Shown: positions 1-8,370, counted from the stretch's first letter. The stretch: DNA of 41,906 nucleotides from Geoalkalibacter sp. (GCF_030605225.1 NZ_JAUWAV010000039.1:1-41906), one strand, 5' to 3'. The notes: generated by a model from the letters alone, not told the origin. Made by a program: numbers and translations.

Positions 1-436
1 GCAATGCGTTGATGCGCTTGGCGGCGGCGGATTTGAATTGACCGATAATCGCGCCGATGGAGCCCGATGGCGGACCCGCCGTAGGGGCGACCCGGTGGGT
101 CGCCCTGGTTTGTGTCATCGGTCGCCGGTCATGGGCGACCCCCCGGGTCGCCCCGACATCACCATCGGAAATTTTTATACACAAAATCGCGTGTAAATTA
201 TTCGGCATCACGACAAAATAAACCAGTAAAACCATTGATCGTACCCGCGGGGTGCGCAGCCATTCGTCCTGCACCACCATCCCAAGATCATTCAACCGCA
301 CGCGGCCCTCGACCACATCCCCAAACAGACATTCACGCCGCCAGGCGCAGACCGTCGTGAAAAACGCCCCGGCAGCGCCATAATCAAATTCCCGCAACCG
401 GATGGATTGCCGGTTGTGCGTATCGGGGTTGTACAT
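1..436 (-). CDS. REP-associated tyrosine transposase (RAYT, IS200-like), 3' end outside window
   Basis: The minus strand is open from an ATG at 436 to the window edge, 145 codons with no stop. The start (MYNPDTHNRQSIRL) follows a purine-rich GGGGAGGGGGC ribosome site. The pattern is that of RAYT/IS200-type proteins: an early 'GAAGAFFTTVCAWRRECLFG' strand, a 'MPN' turn before the catalytic HUH site, and 'SGSIGAIIGQFKSAAAKRIN' near the edge. The family nicks single-stranded REP hairpins with an HUH histidine pair and a distal Tyr. Here the HUH position reads MPNNLHAI, so the first His of the usual MPNHFHG is Asn. The protein may therefore be inactive. REP-like palindromes lie in frame within its linker (81-106 and 133-154). 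The Tyr-bearing C-terminus is outside the window and cannot be judged. Confidence 0.85.
   Translation of the reverse strand, partial: MYNPDTHNRQSIRLREFDYGAAGAFFTTVCAWRRECLFGDVVEGRVRLNDLGMVVQDEWLRTPRVRSMVLLVYFVVMPNNLHAILCIKISDGDVGATRGVAHDRRPMTQTRATHRVAPTAGPPSGSIGAIIGQFKSAAAKRINAL
81..154. repeat. Two REP-like palindromes inside the RAYT gene
   Basis: GGCGACCCGGTGGGTCGCC lies in 81-106, preceded by GTAG. A second palindrome, GGGCGACCCCCCGGGTCGCC, lies in 133-154. Both are read through in frame by the RAYT gene (GATRGVA and ATHRVAPT). The first matches palindromes found again at 22333, 24032, 29113 and 32523. Confidence 0.8.
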
Positions 437-480
437 GGTTGCCCCCTCCCCTTTTTTCCAACAAATAACATTCCACTGTC

Positions 481-500
481 GGGCGACGCATGCATCGCCC
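481..500. repeat. Palindromic REP variant upstream of the RAYT gene
   Basis: GGGCGACGCATGCATCGCCC is a 20-bp near-perfect inverted repeat of the GGGCG(N)CGCCC type, placed in the 180-bp gap between the divergent RAYT and vapB genes. Apart from the vapB promoter, nothing else is evident in this gap. Confidence 0.6.
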
Positions 501-558
501 CCACGGGGGAATCGTCATCCAGATCCAAAACAGAGCGTGGACATACGTCGCCCGGCCC

Positions 559-587
559 TTGACATCCGACACGCACAAAATTATGCT
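559..587 (+). promoter_or_regulatory. Sigma-70 type promoter of vapBC
   Basis: TTGACA (559-564) and TATGCT (582-587) are separated by exactly 17 bp, about 30 bp before the vapB start. A GAGGG ribosome site follows shortly before the ATG. VapBC operons are usually autorepressed at such a promoter; I did not identify a clear operator palindrome. Confidence 0.65.
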
Positions 588-616
588 CGATCAAACACCA
601 ATCGAGGGCAAAAAAA

Positions 617-832
617 ATGCGCACAACCGTCAATATCGACGACGAAAAAGGCAAAGAATTGATGCAAATCACCTCCGCGCCTTCCATGTCCAAAGCCATC
701 CAAATGGCGCTTGCCGAATACATCGACATGAAACGAAAAAAACAACTGCTCGCTCTGCGCGGCAAACTCGACATCATCGACAACTGGCAGGAGCTACGCC
801 GGATGGATGCGCAGGACCCGCCCCATGAATAA
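617..832 (+). CDS. vapB: VapB-type antitoxin (ribbon-helix-helix)
   Basis: This 71-residue protein begins MRTTVNIDDEKGKELMQI, the usual start of a short ribbon-helix-helix DNA-binding strand and helix. It continues with a helical region (SMSKAIQMALAEYIDMKRKKQ) and a basic, Trp-containing C-terminal tail of the kind that wraps the partner PIN toxin. A GAGGG ribosome site precedes the ATG and a clean TTGACA/TATGCT promoter lies just upstream. Its last 8 nt overlap the toxin gene, so the two are co-translated. The inferred role is to neutralise the VapC neighbour and repress the operon. The ID rests on motif pattern and gene pairing. Confidence 0.85.
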   Translation: MRTTVNIDDEKGKELMQITSAPSMSKAIQMALAEYIDMKRKKQLLALRGKLDIIDNWQELRRMDAQDPPHE

Positions 833-1214
833 GGTCATCGTCGACACCTCGGCCTGGATCGACTTTTTCCGCGCTCCGGCAGGCGGCATCGGTGACGAGG
901 TCGCCACACTGATCGAACAGGACCGTGCCGTTCTGGTGGGCCCCGTGCTCGCCGAACTGCTGCAAGGATTGAAATCTCGCCGGGAAGCCGACACCTTGAA
1001 CGAACTGTTCAGCATTCTTCCCTATCTGGAAACGACCCGCGACGATTGGGAAAATGCCGGCGATCTCTTGCGCAGGATGAGGCACAACGGCATCACCATG
1101 CCCCTAAGCGATACCCTCATCGCAAGCATCGCAAAAAAACACGGCCATGCCGTCCTCACCCTCGACAAGCATTTCGAGCATCTCGAAATCCCTCTCCATC
1201 CTGCGAGAAATTGA
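825..1214 (+). CDS. vapC: VapC-type PIN-domain ribonuclease toxin
   Basis: This 129-residue protein starts MNKVIVDTSAWIDFF. The PIN acidic set is visible: D7 in 'VDTSAW', E44 in 'LAELLQG', D96 in 'PLSDTLIA' and D114 in 'TLDKHFEHL'. VapC toxins are Mg-dependent site-specific RNases acting on tRNA or rRNA; the target cannot be told from sequence. I chose the ATG at 825 because it overlaps the vapB stop (CATGAATAA) and begins at the canonical first strand, although the frame opens six codons earlier. The pair is intact and probably functional. It is read on the plus strand, opposite to the polysaccharide locus, and REP palindromes follow it. Confidence 0.88.
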   Translation: MNKVIVDTSAWIDFFRAPAGGIGDEVATLIEQDRAVLVGPVLAELLQGLKSRREADTLNELFSILPYLETTRDDWENAGDLLRRMRHNGITMPLSDTLIASIAKKHGHAVLTLDKHFEHLEIPLHPARN

Positions 1215-1230
1215 TCAACCCCGCGCCGGT

Positions 1231-1312
1231 CATGGGCGACCCAGCGGGTCGCCCCTACGGGTGAATTTCCATCCAGGGGCAAAAACAGGGGCGCGGCATG
1301 CCGCGCCTCTAC
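1231..1312. repeat. Pair of REP-like palindromes between vapC and a glycosyltransferase
   Basis: GGGCGACCCAGCGGGTCGCC plus CCTACG spans 1231-1260. A second palindrome built on GCGCGGCATGCCGCGC spans 1288-1312. The second ends in CTAC, whose complement TAG is the stop codon of the glycosyltransferase beginning at 2409. These elements fill the whole gap between the convergent genes and could act as bidirectional hairpins. Confidence 0.75.
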
Positions 1313-2409
1313 TCCCGGGGACGGGCGACCGCCTTGTACATTTCCCCATAGCGTTCCAGCATCACCGCCAGGGAATAATGTTCCCGCACATGCGCCAAAC
1401 TTCGTTCGCCAAAGGCGCGGCGCAAGTCCGGATCGACCAGGTAATCGCGTAGGGCCTGCGTTAACCCCGCAACGTCGCCGGGTTCGACAATGGCGCCGCA
1501 ACGGCCGCCGTCGAGCAGATCCTCGACGCAGCCGACCCGCGTGGCGATGGAGGGGATGGCGCAAGCCATGGCTTCGTTGAGGGCGTTGGGGTGCTGTTCG
1601 CTGTCGCTGGAGAGCACGAACACATCCAGATCATTAAGAAAACCGGGGATGTCCTCGACCCGGCCCCACAGGGCGAGCCGCTCGCCGATGCCCAGGGCGG
1701 CGGCATGGCTGGTCAGGGCCTCGCGTTGATCGCCCTCCCCCGCGATGCGGATTTCCAGATCCAGCCCCTCGGCGATCAGGGGGCGGCAGGCATCAAGAAT
1801 CAGCCGGTGATTTTTCACGGTGCGCAGATTGCCCACCGAGCCCACCACCAACCGCTCGCCGCGCGGCTTGGGCGCGGGGAAAAAGCGCCCCGTGTCCACG
1901 CCGTTGGCAATTACTTGGGTGCGCTCCGCAGGCCAGCCCCAGTGCGCCACCATCAGATCCCGGGATTGACGGCTCACCGTGAACAGATGGGTGGTCATGC
2001 GCACCAGCACCTTCGAAGCCGCGCGGCGTCGCCAGGGCATGTACCCAGCCACGCCCAGGCCGTGAAAACTGTAGATCAGGGGCACCAGGGGCCGCGCCAG
2101 CAGACGCCCCACGGCCACGTCGGGCCAGGCGCCCCAGTTGCGGGCATGAATCACATCGGGCCGGATGTCGCGGATCAGCGCGGCCAGACGAAAAGGCAGT
2201 TGGGGTTCGTTGGGTCTGGCGTGGAAAAGGTGGATGTCCACGTCATCGGGAATGCGGTCGGCGATTTCCGGCTCGCTTTTCAGGCAGGCGATGGAATGCC
2301 GGAAACCCTGGCCGTTGAGCCCGGCAATCACGCGCGCCATGGTCGTTTCCATGCCCCCCGCCAGCAAACCCGGCACCACGTGCAGTACATGAATCAGTTT
2401 CTCGCCCAT
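1309..2409 (-). CDS. XrtA-system glycosyltransferase, TIGR03088-like (GT4)
   Basis: This 366-residue GT-B enzyme would transfer a sugar to a growing lipid-linked glycan in the cytoplasm. Visible motifs are an N-terminal 'HVVPGLLAGGMETTMARV' loop, 'HARNWGAWPDVAVG' at about 88-101 (characteristic of exosortase-A-associated TIGR03088 proteins), 'IANGVD' at about 167-172, and the GT4 E-x7-E pair at about E271/E279 in 'SEQHPNALNEAMA'. The start MGEKLIHVLH is the only sensible one and lies 4 nt after the stop of the O-ligase-like gene. It is the last gene of the minus-strand run, and its TAG stop is formed by a REP palindrome. Acceptor and donor are unknown. Confidence 0.85.
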   Translation of the reverse strand: MGEKLIHVLHVVPGLLAGGMETTMARVIAGLNGQGFRHSIACLKSEPEIADRIPDDVDIHLFHARPNEPQLPFRLAALIRDIRPDVIHARNWGAWPDVAVGRLLARPLVPLIYSFHGLGVAGYMPWRRRAASKVLVRMTTHLFTVSRQSRDLMVAHWGWPAERTQVIANGVDTGRFFPAPKPRGERLVVGSVGNLRTVKNHRLILDACRPLIAEGLDLEIRIAGEGDQREALTSHAAALGIGERLALWGRVEDIPGFLNDLDVFVLSSDSEQHPNALNEAMACAIPSIATRVGCVEDLLDGGRCGAIVEPGDVAGLTQALRDYLVDPDLRRAFGERSLAHVREHYSLAVMLERYGEMYKAVARPRE

Positions 2410-2413
2410 TCCG

Positions 2414-3766
2414 TCAGACCTTCAAAATCTTTTCAGCGATGGCCTGCTCGATGGCCGACTTTTTCGGCCCCTCCGTCGTCACCGCTTCAGGTTCGTTTTC
2501 AAAGGCGCGCTGCAGGCACACGGGCATGATCAGCATCCACCACAGATACTCGGTATAGACAAGGGTTCCGGTCATGCCGTAGGCCAGCATCGCCGCCAGG
2601 GCCGCCATGTAGCCCAGGCCCATGAACTGAAAATCCTTAGCCACCGCAGGCGAAAACTGCGAGGCCTTGCGGATGTGCGTCCACAAGAGGCGAAAAGCGT
2701 TGAGTACGATGGCCAGGAACACGCCCAGACCGACCAGGCCAAGCTCCCCGCCGCAACGCACCAGGGTGTTGTGGGCGTCGCGGCCTTCATGCAAGGGCTG
2801 ATAGCGCCCGATGTATTGATAAAAGTTGCCGGGGCCGACGCCCAGGATGGGATTGGCTTTCATCATTTTCAGCCCACCCTCCCAGATTTCCAACCGCGAG
2901 GATGCCGAGGCGTCCCGCTCGTCGGCTTGCGCCGTAATGGTGGTGCTTCGCTCGCGGAAGGTGTCGTCGGTCAGATAATACAAACCCAGGGCCGCGCCCA
3001 AAATCCCCACCACGATGATCTTGCGTTGACGCGGCGAGGCGAACATCATCGCCGCCAGCATGCCCGCCGCCACCGCGAGAAGAGCACCACGACTGCGGGT
3101 CAGAATCACCGCGTTGGCGGAGAATCCGCCGGCGAGAAACACCAAAAGGCGCTGCCGCCAATTCTTGCTGTTGAGAAACTGGCAACCGATAATGAACAGC
3201 ATGGCCGCCATGAACCCGCCGAAGCGGTTGGCATCGCTGAAATCGGCGCCGCCTACCGACTCAAGCCGCCCCTGAATGAAGGCACGCAGAGGAACCTCAT
3301 AGGCCTGAATGCCCAGGATCATGGCGAAGATCACCAGACTCCAGGTGACGATTTTCAGCAACTTGCGATCCGTGACCACATGAGAGAGCATCATCAGGAA
3401 AATGGTGATTTTCACCATTTTGACGGTGGGGTGATCGGCCGCCTCATAACGGCCCACCGATGCACTCGAAAACACGTGAGCAACCCAGACCACTAGCACA
3501 AAAATCACAATCAGCCATTCCTGGCCCACCATGAAATTTTTGTATTTGAGCTTGTGTCGATTGATATAGATACTTACGGCCGACACTAAGGCAAACATCA
3601 GCGAGTAGCGCAGGCCGAGACCACGCATGGGCGCGTGCCACCACTGCCGCTCGGGCCCAATGCAGTAATGCCCCATGTAACCGATCAAGCCGATGATGGG
3701 ATGATAAAACGCTCCCACTAGGGCAACGGCAACCAAGGCGGCAAACAATATGGATCTGAGCCCCAT
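2414..3766 (-). CDS. Exosortase-A-associated O-glycosylation ligase-like membrane protein (TIGR03097-like)
   Basis: This 450-residue polytopic membrane protein has about ten to twelve hydrophobic segments. The Wzy_C/WaaL signature region includes 'SDANRFGGFMAAM', 'LTRSRGALLAVAAGM', a long periplasmic loop with 'RLEIWEGGLKMMKANPILGVGPGNF', and 'HNTLV' followed by more membrane helices. O-antigen ligases and polymerases use periplasmic Arg and His residues in such a loop to join undecaprenyl-linked glycan to an acceptor. The exosortase-associated branch is thought to glycosylate proteins or to act on the exopolysaccharide. It is packed between two glycosyltransferases with gaps of 4 and 7 nt. 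Whether it polymerises or ligates cannot be settled from sequence. Confidence 0.82.
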   Translation of the reverse strand: MGLRSILFAALVAVALVGAFYHPIIGLIGYMGHYCIGPERQWWHAPMRGLGLRYSLMFALVSAVSIYINRHKLKYKNFMVGQEWLIVIFVLVVWVAHVFSSASVGRYEAADHPTVKMVKITIFLMMLSHVVTDRKLLKIVTWSLVIFAMILGIQAYEVPLRAFIQGRLESVGGADFSDANRFGGFMAAMLFIIGCQFLNSKNWRQRLLVFLAGGFSANAVILTRSRGALLAVAAGMLAAMMFASPRQRKIIVVGILGAALGLYYLTDDTFRERSTTITAQADERDASASSRLEIWEGGLKMMKANPILGVGPGNFYQYIGRYQPLHEGRDAHNTLVRCGGELGLVGLGVFLAIVLNAFRLLWTHIRKASQFSPAVAKDFQFMGLGYMAALAAMLAYGMTGTLVYTEYLWWMLIMPVCLQRAFENEPEAVTTEGPKKSAIEQAIAEKILKV

Positions 3767-3773
3767 AACTCGC

Positions 3774-4931
3774 CTACCCGCCGAAAGCGGCGTTCAAACG
3801 CGCCGCCGCCGCCCCCCAGGTCAGTTCCCGCACCACCGTTTCCCGGCCCCTGTCGGCCAGCGCCTGACGCTTGCCCCGATTCGCCAGCAACTCACAGGTC
3901 GCTCGAGCCAGTTCCTCGGGTGAGTTGCCCAGCAGCAGGTTGGCGCCATTTTCGGCGGGCACCCCCTGGCAGGCCAGAGGCGTGGCCACCACCGGGGCAT
4001 TGGCCGCCCAGGCTTCAAGCAGCTTGTTCTTGATGCCCGTACCGCTTTTCATCGACAGCAGGATCACCCCCGCGTTCCACAGATAAGGGCGGATATCCTC
4101 CACCCGTCCCGTCACGGCAACCCGCTCGGAGGCCAAGGCTCGCAGGGCCGCTGAAGGTTCGGCCCCCACCAGTTGAATCAGCACGTCGGGGCGCCCTTTC
4201 CAGATCAGCGGGGCAATTTCTTGGACCAGCCAGGTCGCCGCCAGTTCATTGTTGGGGTTGCTCATGTGCCCGGTAAACACCACCGTCGGTCCCTCAGCCG
4301 CCACGGGTGGCACATCGGCGGGGGGCGCGAAAAAGCCCACATCGACGCCGTTGGGCACTAACAGGGTATGGTGGCGCGGATGGCGGGCATTAAAGCTGGT
4401 GCAATCCTCCCGGCTGACAAAGGAGGTGTAATCGACAAAGCGCAGGGCATCGCGCTCCAGATTTACCTTGCCCAAACGGTTTTTGAACAACCGCAACCGC
4501 TCGCGCAGCCCCGTTCGACCGGTCTGCTTGCGCCTTGCGAATTCCAGAAATGAATCATCCACCATGTCGAAGAGAATCTTGCAGGTTCGATCGACCTGTT
4601 CGGCATACTGCAAAACCCGGCTGCCGCACAGCACCACCACGTCGTAACCGGGCGTCTGCCGCGCGATGCTTAGCCCAAAATCTTCGTCATGGGCGAACAT
4701 GGAAAAGCGATGCAGCGCCCGGCCACGATCCACATGCTTGCGGCCAATGCCAACCACCATGCCCACACCCACCTTGCCGTAGGCCTCGATACCCTCGGCG
4801 GTCGGCAGACAACAATGCACGTCCACCCGTTCCCCCCGGGCCGCCAGGGTGCGCGCCAGGTGATACACCCGCAGCCAGCGCCCGTGAATGATCGGCCAGG
4901 GGCATTCCGCCGCGATAAACAGCCACTTCAT
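3774..4931 (-). CDS. Glycosyltransferase, GT4 family
   Basis: This GT-B protein of about 385 residues starts MKWLFIAAECPWPIIHGRWLR, like exosortase-associated GT4 enzymes whose N-terminus reads 'P(Y/W)P..G...R'. The C-terminal half has 'LVPNGVDVGFFAPP', 'VVFTGHMSNPNNELAATWLVQEI' and 'VILLSMKSGTGIKNKLLEAWAANAPVVAT', the donor-binding region in which E and K residues contact the nucleotide sugar. I used the ATG at 4931. A GTG two codons upstream (4937) has a GAGG ribosome site 5 nt away and is an alternative start. The architecture resembles the TIGR03087 protein at 23503-24747, so the two may be ancient paralogues. Substrate unknown. Confidence 0.8.
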   Translation of the reverse strand: MKWLFIAAECPWPIIHGRWLRVYHLARTLAARGERVDVHCCLPTAEGIEAYGKVGVGMVVGIGRKHVDRGRALHRFSMFAHDEDFGLSIARQTPGYDVVVLCGSRVLQYAEQVDRTCKILFDMVDDSFLEFARRKQTGRTGLRERLRLFKNRLGKVNLERDALRFVDYTSFVSREDCTSFNARHPRHHTLLVPNGVDVGFFAPPADVPPVAAEGPTVVFTGHMSNPNNELAATWLVQEIAPLIWKGRPDVLIQLVGAEPSAALRALASERVAVTGRVEDIRPYLWNAGVILLSMKSGTGIKNKLLEAWAANAPVVATPLACQGVPAENGANLLLGNSPEELARATCELLANRGKRQALADRGRETVVRELTWGAAAARLNAAFGG

Positions 4932-4958
4932 AAGCACACCACCCTCATGACCGACGCC

Positions 4959-6080
4959 TTAGCCGGCGACACTCTCAAAAACACCCAAAACCCGCTGCGC
5001 GCAGGCTTCCCAGGTGTACGCCTTCACCCGTTCAAAACCGCGCGCAACCAAATCCCGGCGCAGTCCTTCATCACTCAGCAATTGCCGCAAACCATCGGCA
5101 ATCGCCTCGGTCCGGCGTGGATCGACCAGCACCGCCGCATCCCCCGCCACCTCGGGCAGACTGGTGCAGTCGCTAGTCAAAACCGCCGCGCCGCAGATGA
5201 AAGCATCCAAAAGCGGCAAGCCGAAACCTTCGCTCAATGACGGAAAAACCAGCACCGCCGCGCCGCTCAAAAGTGCGGCGATATCCGCCTCGTCGGCAAA
5301 ACCGTGCAAGCGACAACTCTCGCCCACGCCCAACGCTTCGGCGAGGGCGCGAAACTTTCCAAGGGCCGGTTCACGAATGCCCACCAGCACCAGATGCCTT
5401 TGGTCCCGAAGACTTGCAGGCACCTCGGCCCAGGCGCGAATCACCTTTTCCGTGTTCTTGCGCGGCATGTCCGAGCCGAAGCCGAAAACATAGGGGGAGT
5501 CACACGCCACCCCATATTTCTCGCGTACCGCCGCCAATTGTGCCGCATCCTCGATGCGCTTACACTTGCGATCCGGCGCCCAGGGGTTGACCACCACCTT
5601 GCTCTCGGCAATAGCGCAAAACTCAACGATCTTCAGCTTGCTGTATTCGCTCGGGGTGAAAATTTTGCTTGCCTTGTGCGCTGTACGCCGCACCGCTTCG
5701 CCCCATCGAGCCGAATCGGGGGTGGCCAACGCCGGTTCCAGAGGTATCAGATCATGGATGGTCGCAACCATGGGCGCGCCCGGAAAGCGAGGGCCGATAT
5801 TGGCGGGAGCGTGGAACAGATCGGCCTTGGCGGCGCGCACCGCCAGGGGCAGGCGCAGGTTGGACCAAAGGCCGAAGCGGTCGCCCTTGATGTCGATGCC
5901 CTGGTCGCTGATATTGGCACAGCCCTCAAAGGGATTTTTGCCGTTGCGGCCGCGATGAAACATGACAAAACGCCAGTCGGGACGAACCTTGGCGATTTCC
6001 CCATACAGATCAACGAGGTTTTTCCCCGTGCCGCGCGGATGGCGGGCAAAGGTGGTGCGGGCGTCCACGCAAAGGCGCAT
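4959..6080 (-). CDS. Glycosyltransferase, GT4 family (mannosyltransferase-like)
   Basis: This 373-residue protein starts MRLCVDARTTFARHPRGTGKN, where the Gly-rich loop after 'DAR' is typical of GT4 enzymes such as WbdA/MtfB-like mannosyltransferases. 'HAPANIGPRFPGAPMVATIHDLIPLE' marks the end of the acceptor domain. The donor domain shows 'FGFGSDMPRKNTEKVIRAW' and 'FPSLSEGFGLPLLDAFICG', an E-x7-D variant of the usual E-x7-E pair, followed by 'TSDCTSLPEVAGDAAVLVDP'. A GGAGAAG ribosome site is well spaced before the ATG. It sits between GT genes in the same direction with short gaps. It is probably a cytoplasmic chain-assembly enzyme; sugar specificity is not assignable. Confidence 0.85.
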   Translation of the reverse strand: MRLCVDARTTFARHPRGTGKNLVDLYGEIAKVRPDWRFVMFHRGRNGKNPFEGCANISDQGIDIKGDRFGLWSNLRLPLAVRAAKADLFHAPANIGPRFPGAPMVATIHDLIPLEPALATPDSARWGEAVRRTAHKASKIFTPSEYSKLKIVEFCAIAESKVVVNPWAPDRKCKRIEDAAQLAAVREKYGVACDSPYVFGFGSDMPRKNTEKVIRAWAEVPASLRDQRHLVLVGIREPALGKFRALAEALGVGESCRLHGFADEADIAALLSGAAVLVFPSLSEGFGLPLLDAFICGAAVLTSDCTSLPEVAGDAAVLVDPRRTEAIADGLRQLLSDEGLRRDLVARGFERVKAYTWEACAQRVLGVFESVAG

Positions 6081-6099
6081 AAGTCAACTTCTCCAAAAA

Positions 6100-7215
6100 T
6101 CAGCGGGATGGATTTACGGGAGACAAAGAGAGGACCGCCGCGACGATTGCCTCGGCCTTGATACCGTCCATGCAGTGGGGGTCAACCTCACACTTGCGCC
6201 GGTAACAGGGCGCGCAGGGCAGCTCCGTCGTCAGCTTCACCCCGCGATCAAACAAGTCGATCTCCTGCGCGCAGGTCGGCCCGAACAGGGCCACCGTCGG
6301 CACATCCTGGGAAACGGCCACATGCAACCCCAAGGTGTCGCCCGTCACCACCGCCGCGCACTGGCCGACGATGGCGGTAAACTCCAGTTCGGCATTGCGG
6401 GTGCCCGTGGCGTGCAGTCGGCCGCCGCACTGCTCATTGATCCACTTGTTGAGTTCCTGCTCATCGGGCCCGCCGAGTAGAGCCACGCCATAACCTGCGT
6501 CGAGCAACAACCGAGCCAACTCGACCCAGCGCTCGCGACCGGGCGCCTTGTGGGCGAAGACTCGTCCGGCGCCGGTGTTCAGGCCGACGATCGGCCGGCC
6601 CGACGCCTTCCAGGGGGCAAAGAGATTTATGGCGCGGACCTTGGCCGCTTCATCGGGATAGAGGCGATAGGGTTCGCGCACATAGTCGAAACCCAGGGCT
6701 TCGTGGATCAGTTCGGGGTAGGTTTTGGTGTTGCGGCGAAATTTCAGATCGTCGTCGAGGCCCAGCTCGAAGTACGGCTCGACACGGGCATCGGTAGGCA
6801 TGGCCGTGCCCCATTGAGACATTTGGATGCCGCGCTTGTCGGAGGCGCGCAATGCGTTGCACAGCGCCGTCGGGCCAGGCTCCTTGTCGAGGGAAATCAC
6901 CAGATCGAAGGATTGGCACTGCACCGCCGTGATCCCCTCGGCATCAAAAGAGAACAACTGGTCGATGAGGGGATGGTTCTTGAGGATGCGCACCCCGCTA
7001 GGCAAACTGATCCAGGTGATGTGGGATTGCGGGTAGGCGCGCTTGAGCGTCGGCAGCAGACAGGCGGTGCGCACCACGTCGCCCAAGGCGCCGAGCTTGA
7101 TGATGAGGAGGCGGTGGCCCATGGGGGAATAGTTGGAGCAGGTGCAGCGCTGTTTGAAGCGGCAGGGGCGATCGCCCATGTAGTGGCGGCAGTCGAGGGA
7201 GAGATGAAGGGACAT
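6100..7215 (-). CDS. GT9 heptosyltransferase-like glycosyltransferase with Cys-rich N-terminus
   Basis: This 371-residue protein begins with about 30 extra residues, 'LDCRHYMGDRPCRFKQRCTC', before the real GT9 start 'RLLIIKLGALGDVVRTACLLPTL'. The four Cys (C9, C18, C24, C26) could bind a metal. A second Cys set, 'CAPCYRRKCEVDPHC', lies near the C-terminus. The GT9 donor site is seen in 'PIVGLNTGAGRVFAHKAPGRERW', 'VALLGGPDEQELN' and 'GDTLGLHVAVSQDVPTVALFGPT'. GT9 enzymes add heptose or related sugars to LPS-like acceptors. The Cys extension is recurrent in delta-proteobacterial GT9 proteins, as I recall them, and supports the taxonomic guess. The start is preceded by AAGGA. This is the last GC-rich gene before the AT-rich block. 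Confidence 0.85.
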   Translation of the reverse strand: MSLHLSLDCRHYMGDRPCRFKQRCTCSNYSPMGHRLLIIKLGALGDVVRTACLLPTLKRAYPQSHITWISLPSGVRILKNHPLIDQLFSFDAEGITAVQCQSFDLVISLDKEPGPTALCNALRASDKRGIQMSQWGTAMPTDARVEPYFELGLDDDLKFRRNTKTYPELIHEALGFDYVREPYRLYPDEAAKVRAINLFAPWKASGRPIVGLNTGAGRVFAHKAPGRERWVELARLLLDAGYGVALLGGPDEQELNKWINEQCGGRLHATGTRNAELEFTAIVGQCAAVVTGDTLGLHVAVSQDVPTVALFGPTCAQEIDLFDRGVKLTTELPCAPCYRRKCEVDPHCMDGIKAEAIVAAVLSLSPVNPSR

Positions 7216-7236
7216 ACGTATAAATATCCTTGTTAA

Positions 7237-8370
7237 TTACTCGATAAGTTCAAGATAGCAATCTAAAGTCTGTGCTAGCATTACCTGCTCAGAAAATTTC
7301 CGTAAAACAGTAAGCCTGGCATTCGAACCAAGCTCGGCCCTCAATCCTTGATTATTAACTAGTTCTTCAAGATACTTAGTAAAACTTGAAATTTCTTCAC
7401 TATTTACAAGATATCCATTTTCCCCATGATTAATAATGTCACTAATCCCACCAACATCAACAGAAACAACAGGTATTTTACAAGACATCGCTTCAATAAT
7501 ACAAAACGGCATAGCTTCATAGTATGAAGTTAATGCAAAAATGTCCATTTTAAGCAAATAAGGCAAGACATCAGATTTATGTCCGACCAAAAAGACTCTA
7601 TCTTTGACACCTAGCTTGATAGCCATTTTTTCAATTTCAGCTCGAGAATCGCCCTCGCCGACTAAGAGCAAAGCCACATCTTTTCTTTTAATCTGGGAAA
7701 ATACCTGTACTAAACGGTCATACGCCTTTTCTGGTGCCAACCTACCAACTGAGCCAATGACAACACCATGCCAATCATTCAATGCTTCATCAAGACTATC
7801 CCTTAAAGGACTTGGTGTGAATTTTTCAGGGTCAATGCCATTAAAAATTACTTTTGTTTTTTTGGAGGGAAGGCCCCTCTGGCGATTCAATTTTTGCGAA
7901 ACAAGCGGGCTAACGGCAATAATTCTATCAACAAGAAACCATTCAATTTTCCGCAATAATGCCCTTTTGAAAAACTTTATTCGCCAAAACGCAAATTGGC
8001 CCAAAAATTTCTTGGCTGGCTGCAACAGTTCTGGAACAGTATGTTCTGTGATGACAGTATTTATCCTAAATATTCTTGAAATTAATATATAAATTAAAAA
8101 CCTATTCCGCCAACTAGCATTCGCATGTAAAATGATTTTCTCGTTTATATTTTCAAAAATAAAATTAATAAATTTTTTAATAGAAAAATCAAAAACCACA
8201 TTACAACCAGTACTAGAAAATTCATTTTTAATATTTGATAATTCATTACTTGAAAAAAAAACAACGGTAACCTCATAACCTTTACCATTTATATATTTAG
8301 CCAAAGAAACCAAATACTTTTCTGCACCTCCAAAAGCTTTTGCGTCTGAGAATAATAAAATTTTGGCCAT
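7237..8370 (-). CDS. Glycosyltransferase, GT4 family (AT-rich block)
   Basis: This protein of about 377 residues starts MAKILLFSDAKAFGGAEKYLVSLAKYI, the GGAE loop of GT4 enzymes that bind the acceptor. The donor domain carries 'VIFNGIDPEKFTPS', 'VIGSVGRLAPEKAYDRLVQVF' and 'FALTSYYEAMPFCIIEAMSCKIPVVSVDVGG', with the E-x7-E pair. I chose the ATG at 8370, one base after the TGA of the upstream gene (8372-8374). A TTG five codons earlier would overlap it by 14 nt. Base composition is far more AT-rich than in the genes to its left, with AAA/AAT/TTT codons dominating. This points to recent acquisition together with the next three genes. Confidence 0.85.
   Translation of the reverse strand: MAKILLFSDAKAFGGAEKYLVSLAKYINGKGYEVTVVFFSSNELSNIKNEFSSTGCNVVFDFSIKKFINFIFENINEKIILHANASWRNRFLIYILISRIFRINTVITEHTVPELLQPAKKFLGQFAFWRIKFFKRALLRKIEWFLVDRIIAVSPLVSQKLNRQRGLPSKKTKVIFNGIDPEKFTPSPLRDSLDEALNDWHGVVIGSVGRLAPEKAYDRLVQVFSQIKRKDVALLLVGEGDSRAEIEKMAIKLGVKDRVFLVGHKSDVLPYLLKMDIFALTSYYEAMPFCIIEAMSCKIPVVSVDVGGISDIINHGENGYLVNSEEISSFTKYLEELVNNQGLRAELGSNARLTVLRKFSEQVMLAQTLDCYLELIE

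Noticed and set aside
292-783. 163-codon minus-strand frame at the left end
   Set aside because: It overlaps vapB and the true RAYT frame. The RAYT frame matches a known family residue by residue; this one does not.
1591-2529. 312-codon plus-strand frame, and similar long plus-strand frames across the locus
   Set aside because: They are opposite-strand shadows of GC-rich glycosyltransferase, TPR and other genes; none has a family match or ribosome site.
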